DNA from: Mesorhizobium sp. ES1-4
GTDB taxonomy: Bacteria > Pseudomonadota > Alphaproteobacteria > Rhizobiales > Rhizobiaceae
DNA length: 64,000 nucleotides
Direction: 5' to 3'
Assembly (NCBI RefSeq): GCF_020164745.1
Contig: NZ_JAIUGV010000010.1
Location: 62,001-126,000 of the forward strand
The notes beneath the pieces are model-generated. The model searched no databases. It was not told where the DNA came from and saw only the letters and a list, made by a program, of their open reading frames with translations. Both the position numbers and the translations under genes were made by a program. This document shows positions 18,017 to 27,470 of this stretch, piece after piece (the first letter of the stretch is position 1; each line of letters starts with the position of its first letter).

Positions 18017-18588
18017 ACGACAGTTCAGGCACCCTCGTCGCGCCAAAGCCCAAGGGCATCATCGATCCCAACACCGGCCGGCCGGTGGGGGAGGACGATC
18101 CCTTCTTCCTCGAAATCAACAATGAGCTTGCCGACAAGGGTTTTCTGGTCACCTCGACCGAGGCGCTGATAACCTGGGCGCGCAGCGGGTCGCTGATGTT
18201 CATGACCTTCGGGCTGGCGTGCTGCGCCGTCGAGATGATCCACACCTCGATGCCGCGCTACGACTCGGAACGCTTCGGCGTCGCGCCACGCGCGTCTCCG
18301 CGCCAGTCCGACATCATGATCGTCGCTGGTACGCTGACCAACAAGATGGCGCCGGCGCTACGCAAGGTCTATGACCAGATGCCGGAGCCGCGCTACGTCA
18401 TCTCGATGGGCTCCTGCGCCAATGGCGGCGGCTACTACCATTATTCCTATTCGGTGGTGCGCGGCTGCGACCGCGTCGTGCCGGTCGACATCTATGTGCC
18501 CGGCTGCCCGCCGAGCGCCGAAGCCCTGCTCTACGGCATTCTTCTCCTGCAGAAGAAAATCCGCCGCACCGGCACGATCGAACGGTAA
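18007..18588 (+). CDS. nuoB: NADH-quinone oxidoreductase subunit B
   Basis: 193 aa starting MGLNDSSGTL. Carries the N2 [4Fe-4S] cluster that passes electrons to quinone: the tandem cysteines in GLACCAVEM, then SCANGGGYY and VPGCPPSAEALL. The ATG lies within the last codons of nuoA. The alphaproteobacterial N-terminal extension of about 30 residues is present. Confidence 0.97.
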   Translation: MGLNDSSGTLVAPKPKGIIDPNTGRPVGEDDPFFLEINNELADKGFLVTSTEALITWARSGSLMFMTFGLACCAVEMIHTSMPRYDSERFGVAPRASPRQSDIMIVAGTLTNKMAPALRKVYDQMPEPRYVISMGSCANGGGYYHYSYSVVRGCDRVVPVDIYVPGCPPSAEALLYGILLLQKKIRRTGTIER

Positions 18589-18592
18589 ATCC

Positions 18593-19198
18593 ATGGCCGC
18601 ATCACTGAGTGAACTGTCGACCTATCTCGGCGAGAAGCTGCCTGGCCGCTTCGGCGATGCGATGCTCGCTTATGGCGAGCTCACCGTTCACGTCGAGCCT
18701 CAAAACCTGGTCGAAGTGATGACCTTCCTGCGCGACGATGCGCGCTGCCAGTTCATCTCGATCATCGATGTCTGTGGCGCCGACTATCCGTCGCGGGCCA
18801 AGCGCTTCGACGTCGTCTATCACCTGCTGTCGCCGAAACAGAATCTGCGCATCCGCGTCAAGGTGCAGGCCGATGAGGAGACCATGGTGCCTTCGATCAC
18901 CGGCGTCTATCCCGGCGCCGACTGGTTCGAGCGCGAGGCCTACGATCTCTATGGCGTGCTGTTCTCGGGCCATCCCGATCTGCGCCGCCTGCTGACCGAC
19001 TACGGTTTCGAAGGTCATCCGCTGCGCAAGGATTTCCCGCTGACGGGTTTCGTCGAAGTGCGCTACGACGACGAGGCCAAGCGCGTCATCTACGAGCCGG
19101 TCGAGCTCAAGCAAGAATTCCGCAATTTCGATTTTCTTTCCCCTTGGGAAGGCACTGACTACGTGCTGCCCGGGGACGAAAAAGCCAAGACGAATTGA
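18593..19198 (+). CDS. nuoC: NADH-quinone oxidoreductase subunit C
   Basis: 201 aa starting MAASLSELST. Peripheral-arm subunit (30 kDa type) with the signature WFEREAYDLYGVLFSGHPDLRRLLTD (conserved ERE-x-YD) near residue 110 and HPLRKDFPLTG. Separate from NuoD here, unlike the fused E. coli NuoCD. 4 bases after nuoB. Confidence 0.96.
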   Translation: MAASLSELSTYLGEKLPGRFGDAMLAYGELTVHVEPQNLVEVMTFLRDDARCQFISIIDVCGADYPSRAKRFDVVYHLLSPKQNLRIRVKVQADEETMVPSITGVYPGADWFEREAYDLYGVLFSGHPDLRRLLTDYGFEGHPLRKDFPLTGFVEVRYDDEAKRVIYEPVELKQEFRNFDFLSPWEGTDYVLPGDEKAKTN

Positions 19199-19207
19199 GG
19201 CGCCAGA

Positions 19208-20398
19208 ATGGCTGAAACCTCCGTCCGCAATTTCAACATCAACTTCGGCCCGCAGCATCCGGCCGCACACGGCGTGTTGCGCCTCGTGCTGGAGCTGGAC
19301 GGCGAAGTGGTCGATCGCGTCGATCCGCATATCGGGCTACTGCACCGCGGCACCGAGAAGCTGATGGAGCACAAAACCTATCTGCAGGCGGTGCCTTATC
19401 TCGACCGGCTTGACTATTGCGCGCCGATGAACCAGGAGCACGCCTTCGCGCTTGCTGCCGAACGGCTGCTCGGCATCGAGGTGCCGAGGCGTGGCCAATT
19501 GATCCGCGTCCTCTATTGCGAGATCGGGCGCATCATGTCGCACATCCTCAATGTGACGACGCAGGCGATGGATGTCGGCGCTCTGACGCCGCCGCTGTGG
19601 GGCTTCGTAGAGCGCGAAAAGCTGATGGTGTTCTATGAGCGCGCCTCCGGCTCGCGCATGCACGCCGCCTATTTCCGGCCCGGCGGCGTCCACCAGGACC
19701 TGCCGCGGCAGCTGGTCGAGGACATCGGCAAATGGATCGATCCGTTCCTGAAGTCGATCGACGATCTCGACAGGCTGCTCACCGGCAACCGCATCTTCAA
19801 GCAGCGCAATGTCGATATCGGTGTCGTTTCGCTAGCCGATGCCTGGGCCTGGGGCTTTTCGGGCGTCATGGTGCGCGGCTCGGGCTCGCCGTGGGACCTG
19901 CGCAAGTCGCAGCCCTATGAGTGCTATTCGGAAATGGATTTCGACATCCCGATCGGCAAGAACGGCGACTGCTTCGATCGTTATCTCGTGCGCATGGAAG
20001 AAATGCGCCAGTCGGCACGGATCATGCGCCAGTGCGTCGATCTGCTGCTCGGCAAGGAAAGCACCGGTCCGGTGTCGAACCTCGACGGCAAGGTGGTGCC
20101 GCCCAAGCGCCAGGCGATGAAGCGTTCGATGGAAGCGCTCATCCACCACTTCAAGCTCTACACCGAAGGCTATCGCGTGCCGGCAGGCGAGGTCTATGCG
20201 GCGGTCGAGGCGCCGAAGGGCGAGTTCGGCGTCTACCTGGTCTCCGACGGCACCAACAAGCCCTACCGCTGCAAGCTGCGCGCGCCCGGTTTCGCGCATC
20301 TGCAAGCCATGGATTTCCTGTGCCGCGGCCACATGCTGGCCGACGTCACCGCCGTTCTTGGCTCTCTCGACATCGTGTTTGGTGAGGTCGATCGCTAA
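19208..20398 (+). CDS. nuoD: NADH-quinone oxidoreductase subunit D
   Basis: 396 aa 49-kDa-type subunit that forms the quinone pocket with NuoB. Visible landmarks: FGPQHPAAHGVLRLVLELDGE at the N-terminus, HIGLLHRGTEKLMEHKTY, the quinone-site region YCAPMNQEHAFALA, and the C-terminal LGSLDIVFGEVDR. Nine bases after nuoC. Confidence 0.97.
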   Translation: MAETSVRNFNINFGPQHPAAHGVLRLVLELDGEVVDRVDPHIGLLHRGTEKLMEHKTYLQAVPYLDRLDYCAPMNQEHAFALAAERLLGIEVPRRGQLIRVLYCEIGRIMSHILNVTTQAMDVGALTPPLWGFVEREKLMVFYERASGSRMHAAYFRPGGVHQDLPRQLVEDIGKWIDPFLKSIDDLDRLLTGNRIFKQRNVDIGVVSLADAWAWGFSGVMVRGSGSPWDLRKSQPYECYSEMDFDIPIGKNGDCFDRYLVRMEEMRQSARIMRQCVDLLLGKESTGPVSNLDGKVVPPKRQAMKRSMEALIHHFKLYTEGYRVPAGEVYAAVEAPKGEFGVYLVSDGTNKPYRCKLRAPGFAHLQAMDFLCRGHMLADVTAVLGSLDIVFGEVDR

Positions 20399-21673
20399 AT
20401 GTCAGTCCGCCGTCTCGCAGAAGCCAGCCTCCAGCCCGCATCCTTCGCCTTCAACAGGGCGAACGCGGCGGCTGCCAAGCAATGGATCAAGAAGTATCCG
20501 AAAGGCCGCGAGCAGTCGGCAATCATTCCACTTCTGATGCTGGCGCAGGAGCAGGAAGGCTGGGTCACGAAGGCGGCGATCGAGACGATTTCGGACATGC
20601 TCGGCATGCCGCGTATCCGCGGGCTCGAAGTCGCGACCTTCTACACGCAGTATCAACTGAATCCGGTCGGCACACGCGCGCATATACAGGTTTGCGGCAC
20701 CACGCCCTGCATGCTGCGCGGCTCGGAAGCGCTGATGGATGTGTGCCGTTCGAAAATCCACCACGACCAGTTCCACACCAACGACAGGGGCACCTTGTCG
20801 TGGGAGGAGGTCGAATGCCTGGGGGCCTGCGTCAACGCGCCAATGGTCATGGTGTTCAAGGATACGTTCGAGGATCTGACACCGGAACGGCTGGCCGAAA
20901 TCATCGATCTCTATGATGCCGGCAAGGGCGCCTCGGTGGCGCCGGGGCCGCAGAACGGCCGCACCGGCTCGGAGCCGGCCTCCGGTTTGACAACACTGAA
21001 GAGCGAAAAGGCGATCCTGAAGTCGACCCGCGATCGTGAAGCCCGGGAAGCGGCAAAGGCCGCCAAGGCAGCGCCGGACGCGATCGTCGCGACGCCGGCA
21101 CCGGCTGGCGCCCCTACCGCGCCGTCCAATGCCAGCAAGCCGAAGACCGATGCGCCGGAGACCAGCCCGGCATTGAAGACGCCTTCGAAGGCCAAGGTGG
21201 CGCCGGTGGCCGAGAAGGCCGCGAGCGTTTCGGCCCCGCCGCATTCGGCTGCCAATGCCAACAAGGCAGCGCCGGAAGTCGAGATGGTTTCCAAGCAGCG
21301 CAACGGACCGACGGCCAGGGCCGAACCGGCATCCGCCTTCAAGGCGCCGGAAGCCAAGGTGCCTGCCGCGAAGCCGGCAAAACCGTCGCTGCAGGACAAG
21401 AACCGTCCGGCCGGTATCGACCGGCCGGCCACGGTCGACGATCTCAAGCTGATCTCCGGCGTCGGCCCGAAGATCGAGGGCATACTGCATACGCTTGGCA
21501 TCTTCACTTTCGCTCAGGTCGCCTCCTGGAATAGCGCCGAGCGCGAATGGGTCGATGGCTATCTCTCCTTCCACGGCCGCATCGATCGCGACGACTGGGT
21601 TGCCCAAGCCACGGCGCTCGCCAAGGGCGGCGTCGCCGAATACATCCGCGTCTTCGGCAAGAAGCCGGTCTGA
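20399..21673 (+). CDS. nuoE: NADH-quinone oxidoreductase subunit E with fused C-terminal helix-hairpin-helix domain
   Basis: 424 aa, more than twice the usual size of about 165-220. Residues 1 to about 185 are the standard [2Fe-2S] N1a subunit (CGTTPCML and ECLGACVNAP cysteines). Then comes a linker of about 155 residues rich in Ala, Pro and Lys. Residues from about 348 form a compact domain with the helix-hairpin-helix-like motif LISGVGPKIE and the ending WVDGYLSFHGRIDRDDW. The same domain ends the gene at 23055-23747. The ATG overlaps nothing but abuts the nuoD stop directly. Confidence 0.95.
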   Translation: MSVRRLAEASLQPASFAFNRANAAAAKQWIKKYPKGREQSAIIPLLMLAQEQEGWVTKAAIETISDMLGMPRIRGLEVATFYTQYQLNPVGTRAHIQVCGTTPCMLRGSEALMDVCRSKIHHDQFHTNDRGTLSWEEVECLGACVNAPMVMVFKDTFEDLTPERLAEIIDLYDAGKGASVAPGPQNGRTGSEPASGLTTLKSEKAILKSTRDREAREAAKAAKAAPDAIVATPAPAGAPTAPSNASKPKTDAPETSPALKTPSKAKVAPVAEKAASVSAPPHSAANANKAAPEVEMVSKQRNGPTARAEPASAFKAPEAKVPAAKPAKPSLQDKNRPAGIDRPATVDDLKLISGVGPKIEGILHTLGIFTFAQVASWNSAEREWVDGYLSFHGRIDRDDWVAQATALAKGGVAEYIRVFGKKPV

Positions 21674-21683
21674 GGAACGAAAA

Positions 21684-22988
21684 ATGCTTCAGGACAAAGA
21701 CCGCATCTTCACCAACATCTACGGCCTCTTCGACAAGTCGCTGGCCGGCGCCATGGCACGCGGCGCCTGGGACAACACGCCCGGCATCGTCGCCAAGGGG
21801 CGCGACTGGATCGTCAACGAAATGAAGGCGTCGGGTTTGCGCGGCCGTGGCGGCGCCGGCTTCCCGACCGGCCTCAAATGGTCGTTCATGCCCAAGCAGA
21901 GCGACGGCCGGCCGAGTTATCTGGTCATCAACGCCGACGAATCCGAGCCCGGCACCTGCAAGGATCGCGATATCCTGCGCAACGACCCGCACACGCTGGT
22001 CGAGGGCGCTCTGCTTGCCGGTTTCGCGATGGGCGCCATCGCGGCCTACATCTACGTGCGCGGTGAATTCATCCGCGAGCGCGAGGCGCTGCAGCGCGCC
22101 ATCGACGAGGCCTACGAGGCCAAGCTGATCGGCAAAGGCAACACGTCGGGCTACGATTTCGACGTCTATATGCATCACGGCGCCGGCGCCTATATCTGCG
22201 GCGAAGAGACGGCACTGCTGGAAAGCCTCGAGGGCAAGAAGGGCCAGCCCCGGCTGAAGCCGCCGTTTCCGGCCAATGTCGGCCTCTATGGCTGCCCGAC
22301 CACCGTCAACAATGTCGAATCGATCGCGGTCGCGCCGACCATCCTGCGCCGGGGGGCGGCCTGGTTCTCGTCCTTCGGCCGGCCCAACAATGTCGGCACC
22401 AAGCTGTTCTGCGTCTCCGGCCACGTCAACAATCCGTGCACCGTCGAAGAGGCGATGTCGATCCCGTTCCGCGAGCTGATCGAGACGCATTGCGGCGGCA
22501 TCCGTGGCGGCTGGGACAACCTGCTCGCCGTCATTCCGGGCGGCGCCTCGGTGCCGTTGGTGCCGGCGGAGCAGATCATCGACACGCCGATGGATTTCGA
22601 CGCGTTGCGCGACCTCAAATCCGGCCTCGGCACGGCGGCCGTCATCGTCATGGACAAGTCCACCGATGTCGTGAAGGCGATCGCGCGGCTCTCCTACTTC
22701 TACAAGCACGAGAGCTGCGGCCAGTGCACGCCGTGCCGCGAAGGCACCGGCTGGATGTGGCGGGTCATGGAGCGGCTGGTGCGCGGCGAGGCGCAGAAGC
22801 GCGAGATCGACATGCTGCTCGATGTCACCAAGCAGGTCGAGGGCCACACGATCTGCGCGCTGGGCGATGCGGCTGCCTGGCCGATCCAGGGCTTGATGCG
22901 GCATTTCCGTGGCGAGGTGGAGCGTCGCATCGACGAATTTTCACGCAACGCGCACCGGGCCGAACCGGTGATGGTGGCGGCGGAATAA
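21684..22988 (+). CDS. nuoF: NADH-quinone oxidoreductase subunit F
   Basis: 434 aa from ATG at 21684 (MLQDKDRIFTN). NADH- and FMN-binding subunit. GLRGRGGAGFPTGLKW is the glycine-rich NADH/FMN loop, NADESEPGTCKDR follows, and ESCGQCTPCREGTGW plus a later cysteine in HTICALGDAAAWP hold the N3 [4Fe-4S] cluster. Ten bases after nuoE. Confidence 0.97.
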   Translation: MLQDKDRIFTNIYGLFDKSLAGAMARGAWDNTPGIVAKGRDWIVNEMKASGLRGRGGAGFPTGLKWSFMPKQSDGRPSYLVINADESEPGTCKDRDILRNDPHTLVEGALLAGFAMGAIAAYIYVRGEFIREREALQRAIDEAYEAKLIGKGNTSGYDFDVYMHHGAGAYICGEETALLESLEGKKGQPRLKPPFPANVGLYGCPTTVNNVESIAVAPTILRRGAAWFSSFGRPNNVGTKLFCVSGHVNNPCTVEEAMSIPFRELIETHCGGIRGGWDNLLAVIPGGASVPLVPAEQIIDTPMDFDALRDLKSGLGTAAVIVMDKSTDVVKAIARLSYFYKHESCGQCTPCREGTGWMWRVMERLVRGEAQKREIDMLLDVTKQVEGHTICALGDAAAWPIQGLMRHFRGEVERRIDEFSRNAHRAEPVMVAAE

Positions 22989-23054
22989 GAAGAAACTTTT
23001 GAACGCGGGAAGAAAACGGGGCGGGGCGAACTAAGAAACGACCAGGAGAACTCT

Positions 23055-23747
23055 ATGGCGCCTTATTCGACAGCTTACCCATTGATGCCCAATTTGGAAC
23101 AGATCGAGAAGATGAACCGGGACCTGACCAGGATGATGCCGAAGGAGATGGCCAGCGCCGTCAACCTTTTCGCACACCCTGTCGCGGGGGCGGTAACGAT
23201 GTCGGCGCTTGGCATCGGACTTGCCAACCACGCGTTCGGCGTCTGGATAGGCGCGCTTTCGGGAGCCGTCGAGGCATCACAGCGCCTCATGCAGCCGCTG
23301 GAGGAATTCGAGGCGCGCGTCGAGCAGGTCGAGGACGTGAACTCGTCGTCCACCAGGGCTCGGGCGACGGCAAAGACCATGATCGCCGACGCACAGTCCT
23401 TCGCGCAGGAAGTTACGGACATCGCCGCCAAGGAAGCCGCCACTGCGGCGCCGGCCGCAAATGCCGCTCCGGCAACGGGCGATGCTCCCGGTGTGCTGAT
23501 GCCCGAGGATTTCCGTCAGCCCAAGGCGATGGACAGGCCGGCGGAGCCTTCGGATCTGAAGGCGATATCGGGCATCGGTCCGAAGCTGGAGACGGTTCTG
23601 AACGGGCTCGGTATCTGGACGTTCGCCCAGATCGCCGCGTGGTCGCCGCAAGAGATCGCATGGGTCGACGACTATCTGTCGTTCAAGGGCCGCATCGGCC
23701 GTGACGACTGGACTGCCCAGGCCGCGGCGCTGGCCGCCAAGGCGTGA
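23055..23747 (+). CDS. Extra nuo-operon protein with hydrophobic helix and NuoE-type helix-hairpin-helix tail
   Basis: 230 aa, good AGGAG ribosome-binding site before the ATG. Residues 1-40 are polar. Residues about 38-72 (HPVAGAVTMSALGIG and onward) are hydrophobic and may form a membrane helix or amphipathic bundle. Residues 75-130 look helical and charged, then a short Ala/Pro linker. Residues 167-230 repeat the NuoE tail domain: 41 of 61 positions are identical between DLKAISGIGPK...AAALA and the NuoE end. Sits between nuoF and nuoG, 66 bases after nuoF. Not a standard complex I subunit. Accessory or assembly role is inferred from position and shared domain only. Confidence 0.85.
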   Translation: MAPYSTAYPLMPNLEQIEKMNRDLTRMMPKEMASAVNLFAHPVAGAVTMSALGIGLANHAFGVWIGALSGAVEASQRLMQPLEEFEARVEQVEDVNSSSTRARATAKTMIADAQSFAQEVTDIAAKEAATAAPAANAAPATGDAPGVLMPEDFRQPKAMDRPAEPSDLKAISGIGPKLETVLNGLGIWTFAQIAAWSPQEIAWVDDYLSFKGRIGRDDWTAQAAALAAKA

Positions 23748-23820
23748 AAGAAATGTCGGGCGCTGCGTCAGCCGCGCCCGGAAAATGAGATTGCGGGAAA
23801 TCCGCAGGGGTTTGAGACGA

Positions 23821-25902
23821 ATGGCAAAGCTCAAGGTCGACGGGAAAGAAATCACTGTACCCGACCATTATACGCTGCTGCAGGCGGCGGAGGACGCGGG
23901 CGCGGAAGTGCCGCGCTTCTGCTTCCACGAGCGGCTGTCGATCGCCGGCAATTGCCGTATGTGCCTGATCGAGGTGAAGGGCGGGCCGCCCAAGCCGCAG
24001 GCCTCCTGTGCCATGGGCGTGCGCGACCTGCGCCCCGGTCCGAACGGCGAGCCGCCGGAAATCTTCACCAACACGCCGATGGTCAAGAAGGCCCGGGAAG
24101 GCGTGATGGAATTCCTGCTGATCAACCATCCGCTGGACTGCCCGATCTGCGACCAGGGCGGCGAGTGCGACCTGCAGGACCAGGCGATGGCCTTCGGTGT
24201 CGATTCCTCGCGCTACCATGAGAACAAGCGCGCGGTGGAAGACAAGTATATCGGCCCGCTGGTCAAGACAGTGATGAACCGCTGCATCCACTGCACGCGC
24301 TGCGTGCGCTTCACCACCGAGGTTGCGGGCATTTCCGAACTCGGCCTGATCGGCCGAGGCGAGGATGCCGAGATCACCACCTATCTCGAACAGGCAATGA
24401 CCTCCGAGTTGCAGGGCAATGTCATCGATCTCTGCCCGGTCGGCGCGCTGACCTCCAAGCCCTTCGCCTTCCAGGCGCGGCCGTGGGAACTGACCAAGAC
24501 CGAATCCATCGACGTGATGGATGCCGTCGGTTCGGCGATCCGCGTCGATAGCCGCGGGCGTGAAGTGATGCGCATCCTGCCGCGCGTCAATGAAGCCGTG
24601 AACGAGGAATGGATTTCCGACAAGACACGCTTCATCTGGGACGGCCTGCGCACGCAGCGCCTCGATCGTCCCTATGTGCGCAAGGACGGCAGACTGGTTC
24701 CGGCGAGCTGGGCCGAAGCGTTCGCGGCGATCAAGGATGCGGTGTCGAAGACGACGCCCGAGAAGATCGGCGCGATCGCGGGCGATCTCGCGGCGGTCGA
24801 GGAAATCTACGCACTGAAGCTGCTCATGGCTTCGCACGGCTCGAAGAACGTCGACTGCCGCCAGGATGGCGCTGCACTCGATCCGGCGCTCGGGCGCGCC
24901 GGCTATATCTTCAACCCGACCATCGAAGGCATCGAGCAGGCCGACGCGGTGCTGATCATCGGCGCCAATCCGCGCTTCGAGGCCTCGGTGCTCAATGCCC
25001 GCATCCGCAAGCGCTGGCGCCTCGGCAATCTGCCGGTTGGCGTTATCGGCGATATCGGCGACACGCGCTATGACTACGAACAGTTGGGCGCCGGGCCGGA
25101 CTCGCTGAAGGACCTGGCGGACGGCAACGGCAAGTTCTTTCAGACGCTGAAGAAGGCGACGCATCCCCTGATCATCGTCGGCCAGGGCGCGCTGGCGCGC
25201 ACCGATGGCGCGGCCGTGCTTGGCCAGGCGGCCAGGCTCGCCGCGGCCGTGAACGCCGCTCGCGCCGACTGGAACGGCTTTGCCGTGCTGCACAATGCAG
25301 CGGCGCGCGTCGGCGGCCTCGACCTCGGTTTCGTTCCGGGCGAGGGCGGCAAGAACGTTGCCGAGATGCTGGGCGAGACGGATGTGCTGTTCCTGCTCGG
25401 TGCCGACGAGATCGACATGGGCAAGACCGGCGGCGCCTTCGTCGTCTATATCGGCACGCATGGCGACGCCGGCGCACACCGCGCCAACGTCATCCTGCCG
25501 GGGGCGGCCTATACCGAAAAGTCCGGCACCTATGTCAACACCGAGGGGCGCGTGCAGCAGACCAACCGCGCCGGCTTCGCACCAGGCGATGCGCGCGAGG
25601 ATTGGGCTATCCTCAGGGCGCTGTCCGACGTGCTGGGCAAGAAACTGCCATTCGATTCGCTGCCGCAGCTGCGCGCCAAGCTCTACGGCGAATACCCGCA
25701 TCTCGCCCGCATCGATCAGGTGGCGGCCGGCAACGCCGAGGATATCGCCAGGGTCGCGAAGCTCGGCGGGCGGCTGAACAAGGGCACGTTCACCTCGCCG
25801 GTCAAGGATTTCTACCTGACCAATCCGATCGCCCGCGCGTCGGCCGTGATGGCCGAATGCTCGGCATTGGCCAAGAGCGGCTTCAAGCAGGCGGCGGAAT
25901 AA
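23821..25902 (+). CDS. nuoG: NADH-quinone oxidoreductase subunit G
   Basis: 693 aa from ATG at 23821 (MAKLKVDGKEITV). N-terminal [2Fe-2S] domain (CFHERLSIAGNCRMC ... SCAMG), then HPLDCPICDQGGECDLQD (N5/N4-type region with a His ligand), CIHCTRCVRF, and a long molybdopterin-oxidoreductase-like C-terminal domain without cofactor. The open frame starts earlier but the upstream codons overlap the end of the preceding gene and are not NuoG-like. Confidence 0.96.
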   Translation: MAKLKVDGKEITVPDHYTLLQAAEDAGAEVPRFCFHERLSIAGNCRMCLIEVKGGPPKPQASCAMGVRDLRPGPNGEPPEIFTNTPMVKKAREGVMEFLLINHPLDCPICDQGGECDLQDQAMAFGVDSSRYHENKRAVEDKYIGPLVKTVMNRCIHCTRCVRFTTEVAGISELGLIGRGEDAEITTYLEQAMTSELQGNVIDLCPVGALTSKPFAFQARPWELTKTESIDVMDAVGSAIRVDSRGREVMRILPRVNEAVNEEWISDKTRFIWDGLRTQRLDRPYVRKDGRLVPASWAEAFAAIKDAVSKTTPEKIGAIAGDLAAVEEIYALKLLMASHGSKNVDCRQDGAALDPALGRAGYIFNPTIEGIEQADAVLIIGANPRFEASVLNARIRKRWRLGNLPVGVIGDIGDTRYDYEQLGAGPDSLKDLADGNGKFFQTLKKATHPLIIVGQGALARTDGAAVLGQAARLAAAVNAARADWNGFAVLHNAAARVGGLDLGFVPGEGGKNVAEMLGETDVLFLLGADEIDMGKTGGAFVVYIGTHGDAGAHRANVILPGAAYTEKSGTYVNTEGRVQQTNRAGFAPGDAREDWAILRALSDVLGKKLPFDSLPQLRAKLYGEYPHLARIDQVAAGNAEDIARVAKLGGRLNKGTFTSPVKDFYLTNPIARASAVMAECSALAKSGFKQAAE

Positions 25903-25904
25903 GC

Positions 25905-26948
25905 ATGGACACCTTCTTCTCCTTCTACGTGCTGCCGGCGCTGCTGATCCTGTTGAAGTCAGTCGTGCTGATCGTGGTGCTTCTGATCTTCGTCGCCTAC
26001 ATCCTCTATGCCGACCGCAAGATCTGGGCGGCGGTGCAATTGCGCCGCGGTCCGAACGTCGTCGGTCCCTGGGGCACGCTGCAGGCCTTCGCCGACCTGT
26101 TGAAGTTCGTCTTCAAGGAGCCGGTCATCCCGTCCGGTGCAAACAAGGGCGTCTTCCTGCTGGCGCCGCTGGTCTCCGCCGTGCTGGCGATCTCGGCCTG
26201 GGCGGTGATCCCGGTCAATGAGGGCTGGGCGATCGCCAACGTCAATGTCGGCATCCTCTACGTCTTCGCCATCTCCTCGCTCGAGGTCTACGGCGTGATC
26301 ATGGGCGGCTGGGCGTCCAATTCGAAATATCCGTTCCTCGGCGCGCTGCGCTCGGCCGCGCAGATGGTGTCCTACGAAGTCTCGATCGGCTTCGTCATCG
26401 TCACCGTGCTGCTCACCGCCGGCTCGCTCAACCTCAGCGATATCGTGCTGTCGCAGCATGACGGCCTGGGTACGCGGCTTGGCCTGCCCAACACCTTCCT
26501 CGACTGGAACTGGCTGGCGCTGTTCCCGATGTTCATCATCTTCTTCATCTCGGCCCTGGCCGAGACGAACCGGCCGCCTTTCGATCTCGTCGAAGCCGAA
26601 TCGGAGCTGGTCGCCGGCCATATGGTCGAATATTCGTCGACGCCGTTCCTGTTGTTCTTCCTTGGCGAATATGTCGCCATCGTCCTGATGTGCGCGCTGG
26701 CCACCATTCTGTTCCTCGGCGGCTGGCTGCCGCCCTTCGACTTCGCGCCCTTCACCTGGGTGCCCGGCGTGATCTGGTTCGTGCTGAAGGTCTGCTTCGT
26801 GTTCTTCGGCATCTCGATGGTAAAGGCCTTCGTGCCGCGCTACCGCTACGACCAGTTGATGCGCCTGGGCTGGAAAGTGTTCCTGCCGATCTCGCTGTTC
26901 ATGGTCGTCGCCACCGCGGCCTTCCTCAAGATCACGGGGTTTGCGTGA
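25905..26948 (+). CDS. nuoH: NADH-quinone oxidoreductase subunit H
   Basis: 347 aa from ATG at 25905 (MDTFFSFYVLP). Membrane subunit at the quinone entry site with about eight helices. Conserved cytoplasmic loops are visible: AVQLRRGPNVVGPWG, ETNRPPFDLVEAESELVAG, and VPRYRYDQLMRLGWK. Starts 2 bases after nuoG and overlaps nuoI by one base. Confidence 0.97.
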   Translation: MDTFFSFYVLPALLILLKSVVLIVVLLIFVAYILYADRKIWAAVQLRRGPNVVGPWGTLQAFADLLKFVFKEPVIPSGANKGVFLLAPLVSAVLAISAWAVIPVNEGWAIANVNVGILYVFAISSLEVYGVIMGGWASNSKYPFLGALRSAAQMVSYEVSIGFVIVTVLLTAGSLNLSDIVLSQHDGLGTRLGLPNTFLDWNWLALFPMFIIFFISALAETNRPPFDLVEAESELVAGHMVEYSSTPFLLFFLGEYVAIVLMCALATILFLGGWLPPFDFAPFTWVPGVIWFVLKVCFVFFGISMVKAFVPRYRYDQLMRLGWKVFLPISLFMVVATAAFLKITGFA

Positions 26949-27439
26949 TGTCCGCTCTGTCCCAAGCCGCAAAATCGCTGCTGCTGCAGGATTTTGTCAG
27001 CGCCTTCTTCCTGTCGATGCGCCAGTTCTTCGCGCCGAAGGAGACGATCAACTATCCGCACGAGAAGGGGCCGGTCAGCCCGCGCTTCCGCGGCGAGCAT
27101 GCGTTGCGCCGCTATCCCAATGGCGAAGAACGCTGCATCGCCTGCAAGCTGTGCGAGGCGATCTGCCCGGCGCAGGCGATCACCATCGAGGCCGGCCCGC
27201 GCCGCAATGACGGCACGCGCCGCACGGTGCGTTACGATATCGACATGGTGAAGTGCATCTATTGCGGCTTCTGCCAGGAAGCATGTCCGGTTGACGCCAT
27301 CGTCGAGGGGCCGAATTTCGAGTTCGCGACGGAGACGCGCGAGGAACTCTACTACGACAAGGACAGGCTGCTGGCGAATGGCGACCGGTGGGAGCGCGAA
27401 CTGGCGCGCAACATCTCGCTGGACTCGCCCTATCGGTGA
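26948..27439 (+). CDS. nuoI: NADH-quinone oxidoreductase subunit I
   Basis: 163 aa ferredoxin-like subunit with two [4Fe-4S] clusters N6a and N6b: CIACKLCEAICPAQAI and CIYCGFCQEACPVDAI. The N-terminal FRGEHALRRYPNGEERC region is typical of alphaproteobacterial and mitochondrial forms. The stop is followed by a 130-base gap holding a hairpin before nuoJ. Confidence 0.97.
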   Translation: MSALSQAAKSLLLQDFVSAFFLSMRQFFAPKETINYPHEKGPVSPRFRGEHALRRYPNGEERCIACKLCEAICPAQAITIEAGPRRNDGTRRTVRYDIDMVKCIYCGFCQEACPVDAIVEGPNFEFATETREELYYDKDRLLANGDRWERELARNISLDSPYR

Positions 27440-27447
27440 TTGGCGCC

Positions 27448-27470
27448 CTTCTCCCCGCAAAAGGGAGAAG
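27448..27470. repeat. Short hairpin of the CTTCTCCC repeat family between nuoI and nuoJ
   Basis: CTTCTCCC (27448-27455) and GGGAGAAG (27463-27470) with a 7-base loop. Same sequence style as the repeats near cobL. There is no T-run, so it is unlikely to stop transcription; it may mark a processing or stability point inside the operon. Confidence 0.5.

Noticed and set aside
23683..25701. 672-codon minus-strand frame opposite nuoG
   Set aside because: Opposite-strand shadow of nuoG: Arg/His/Asp-rich, no domain, no ribosome-binding site.
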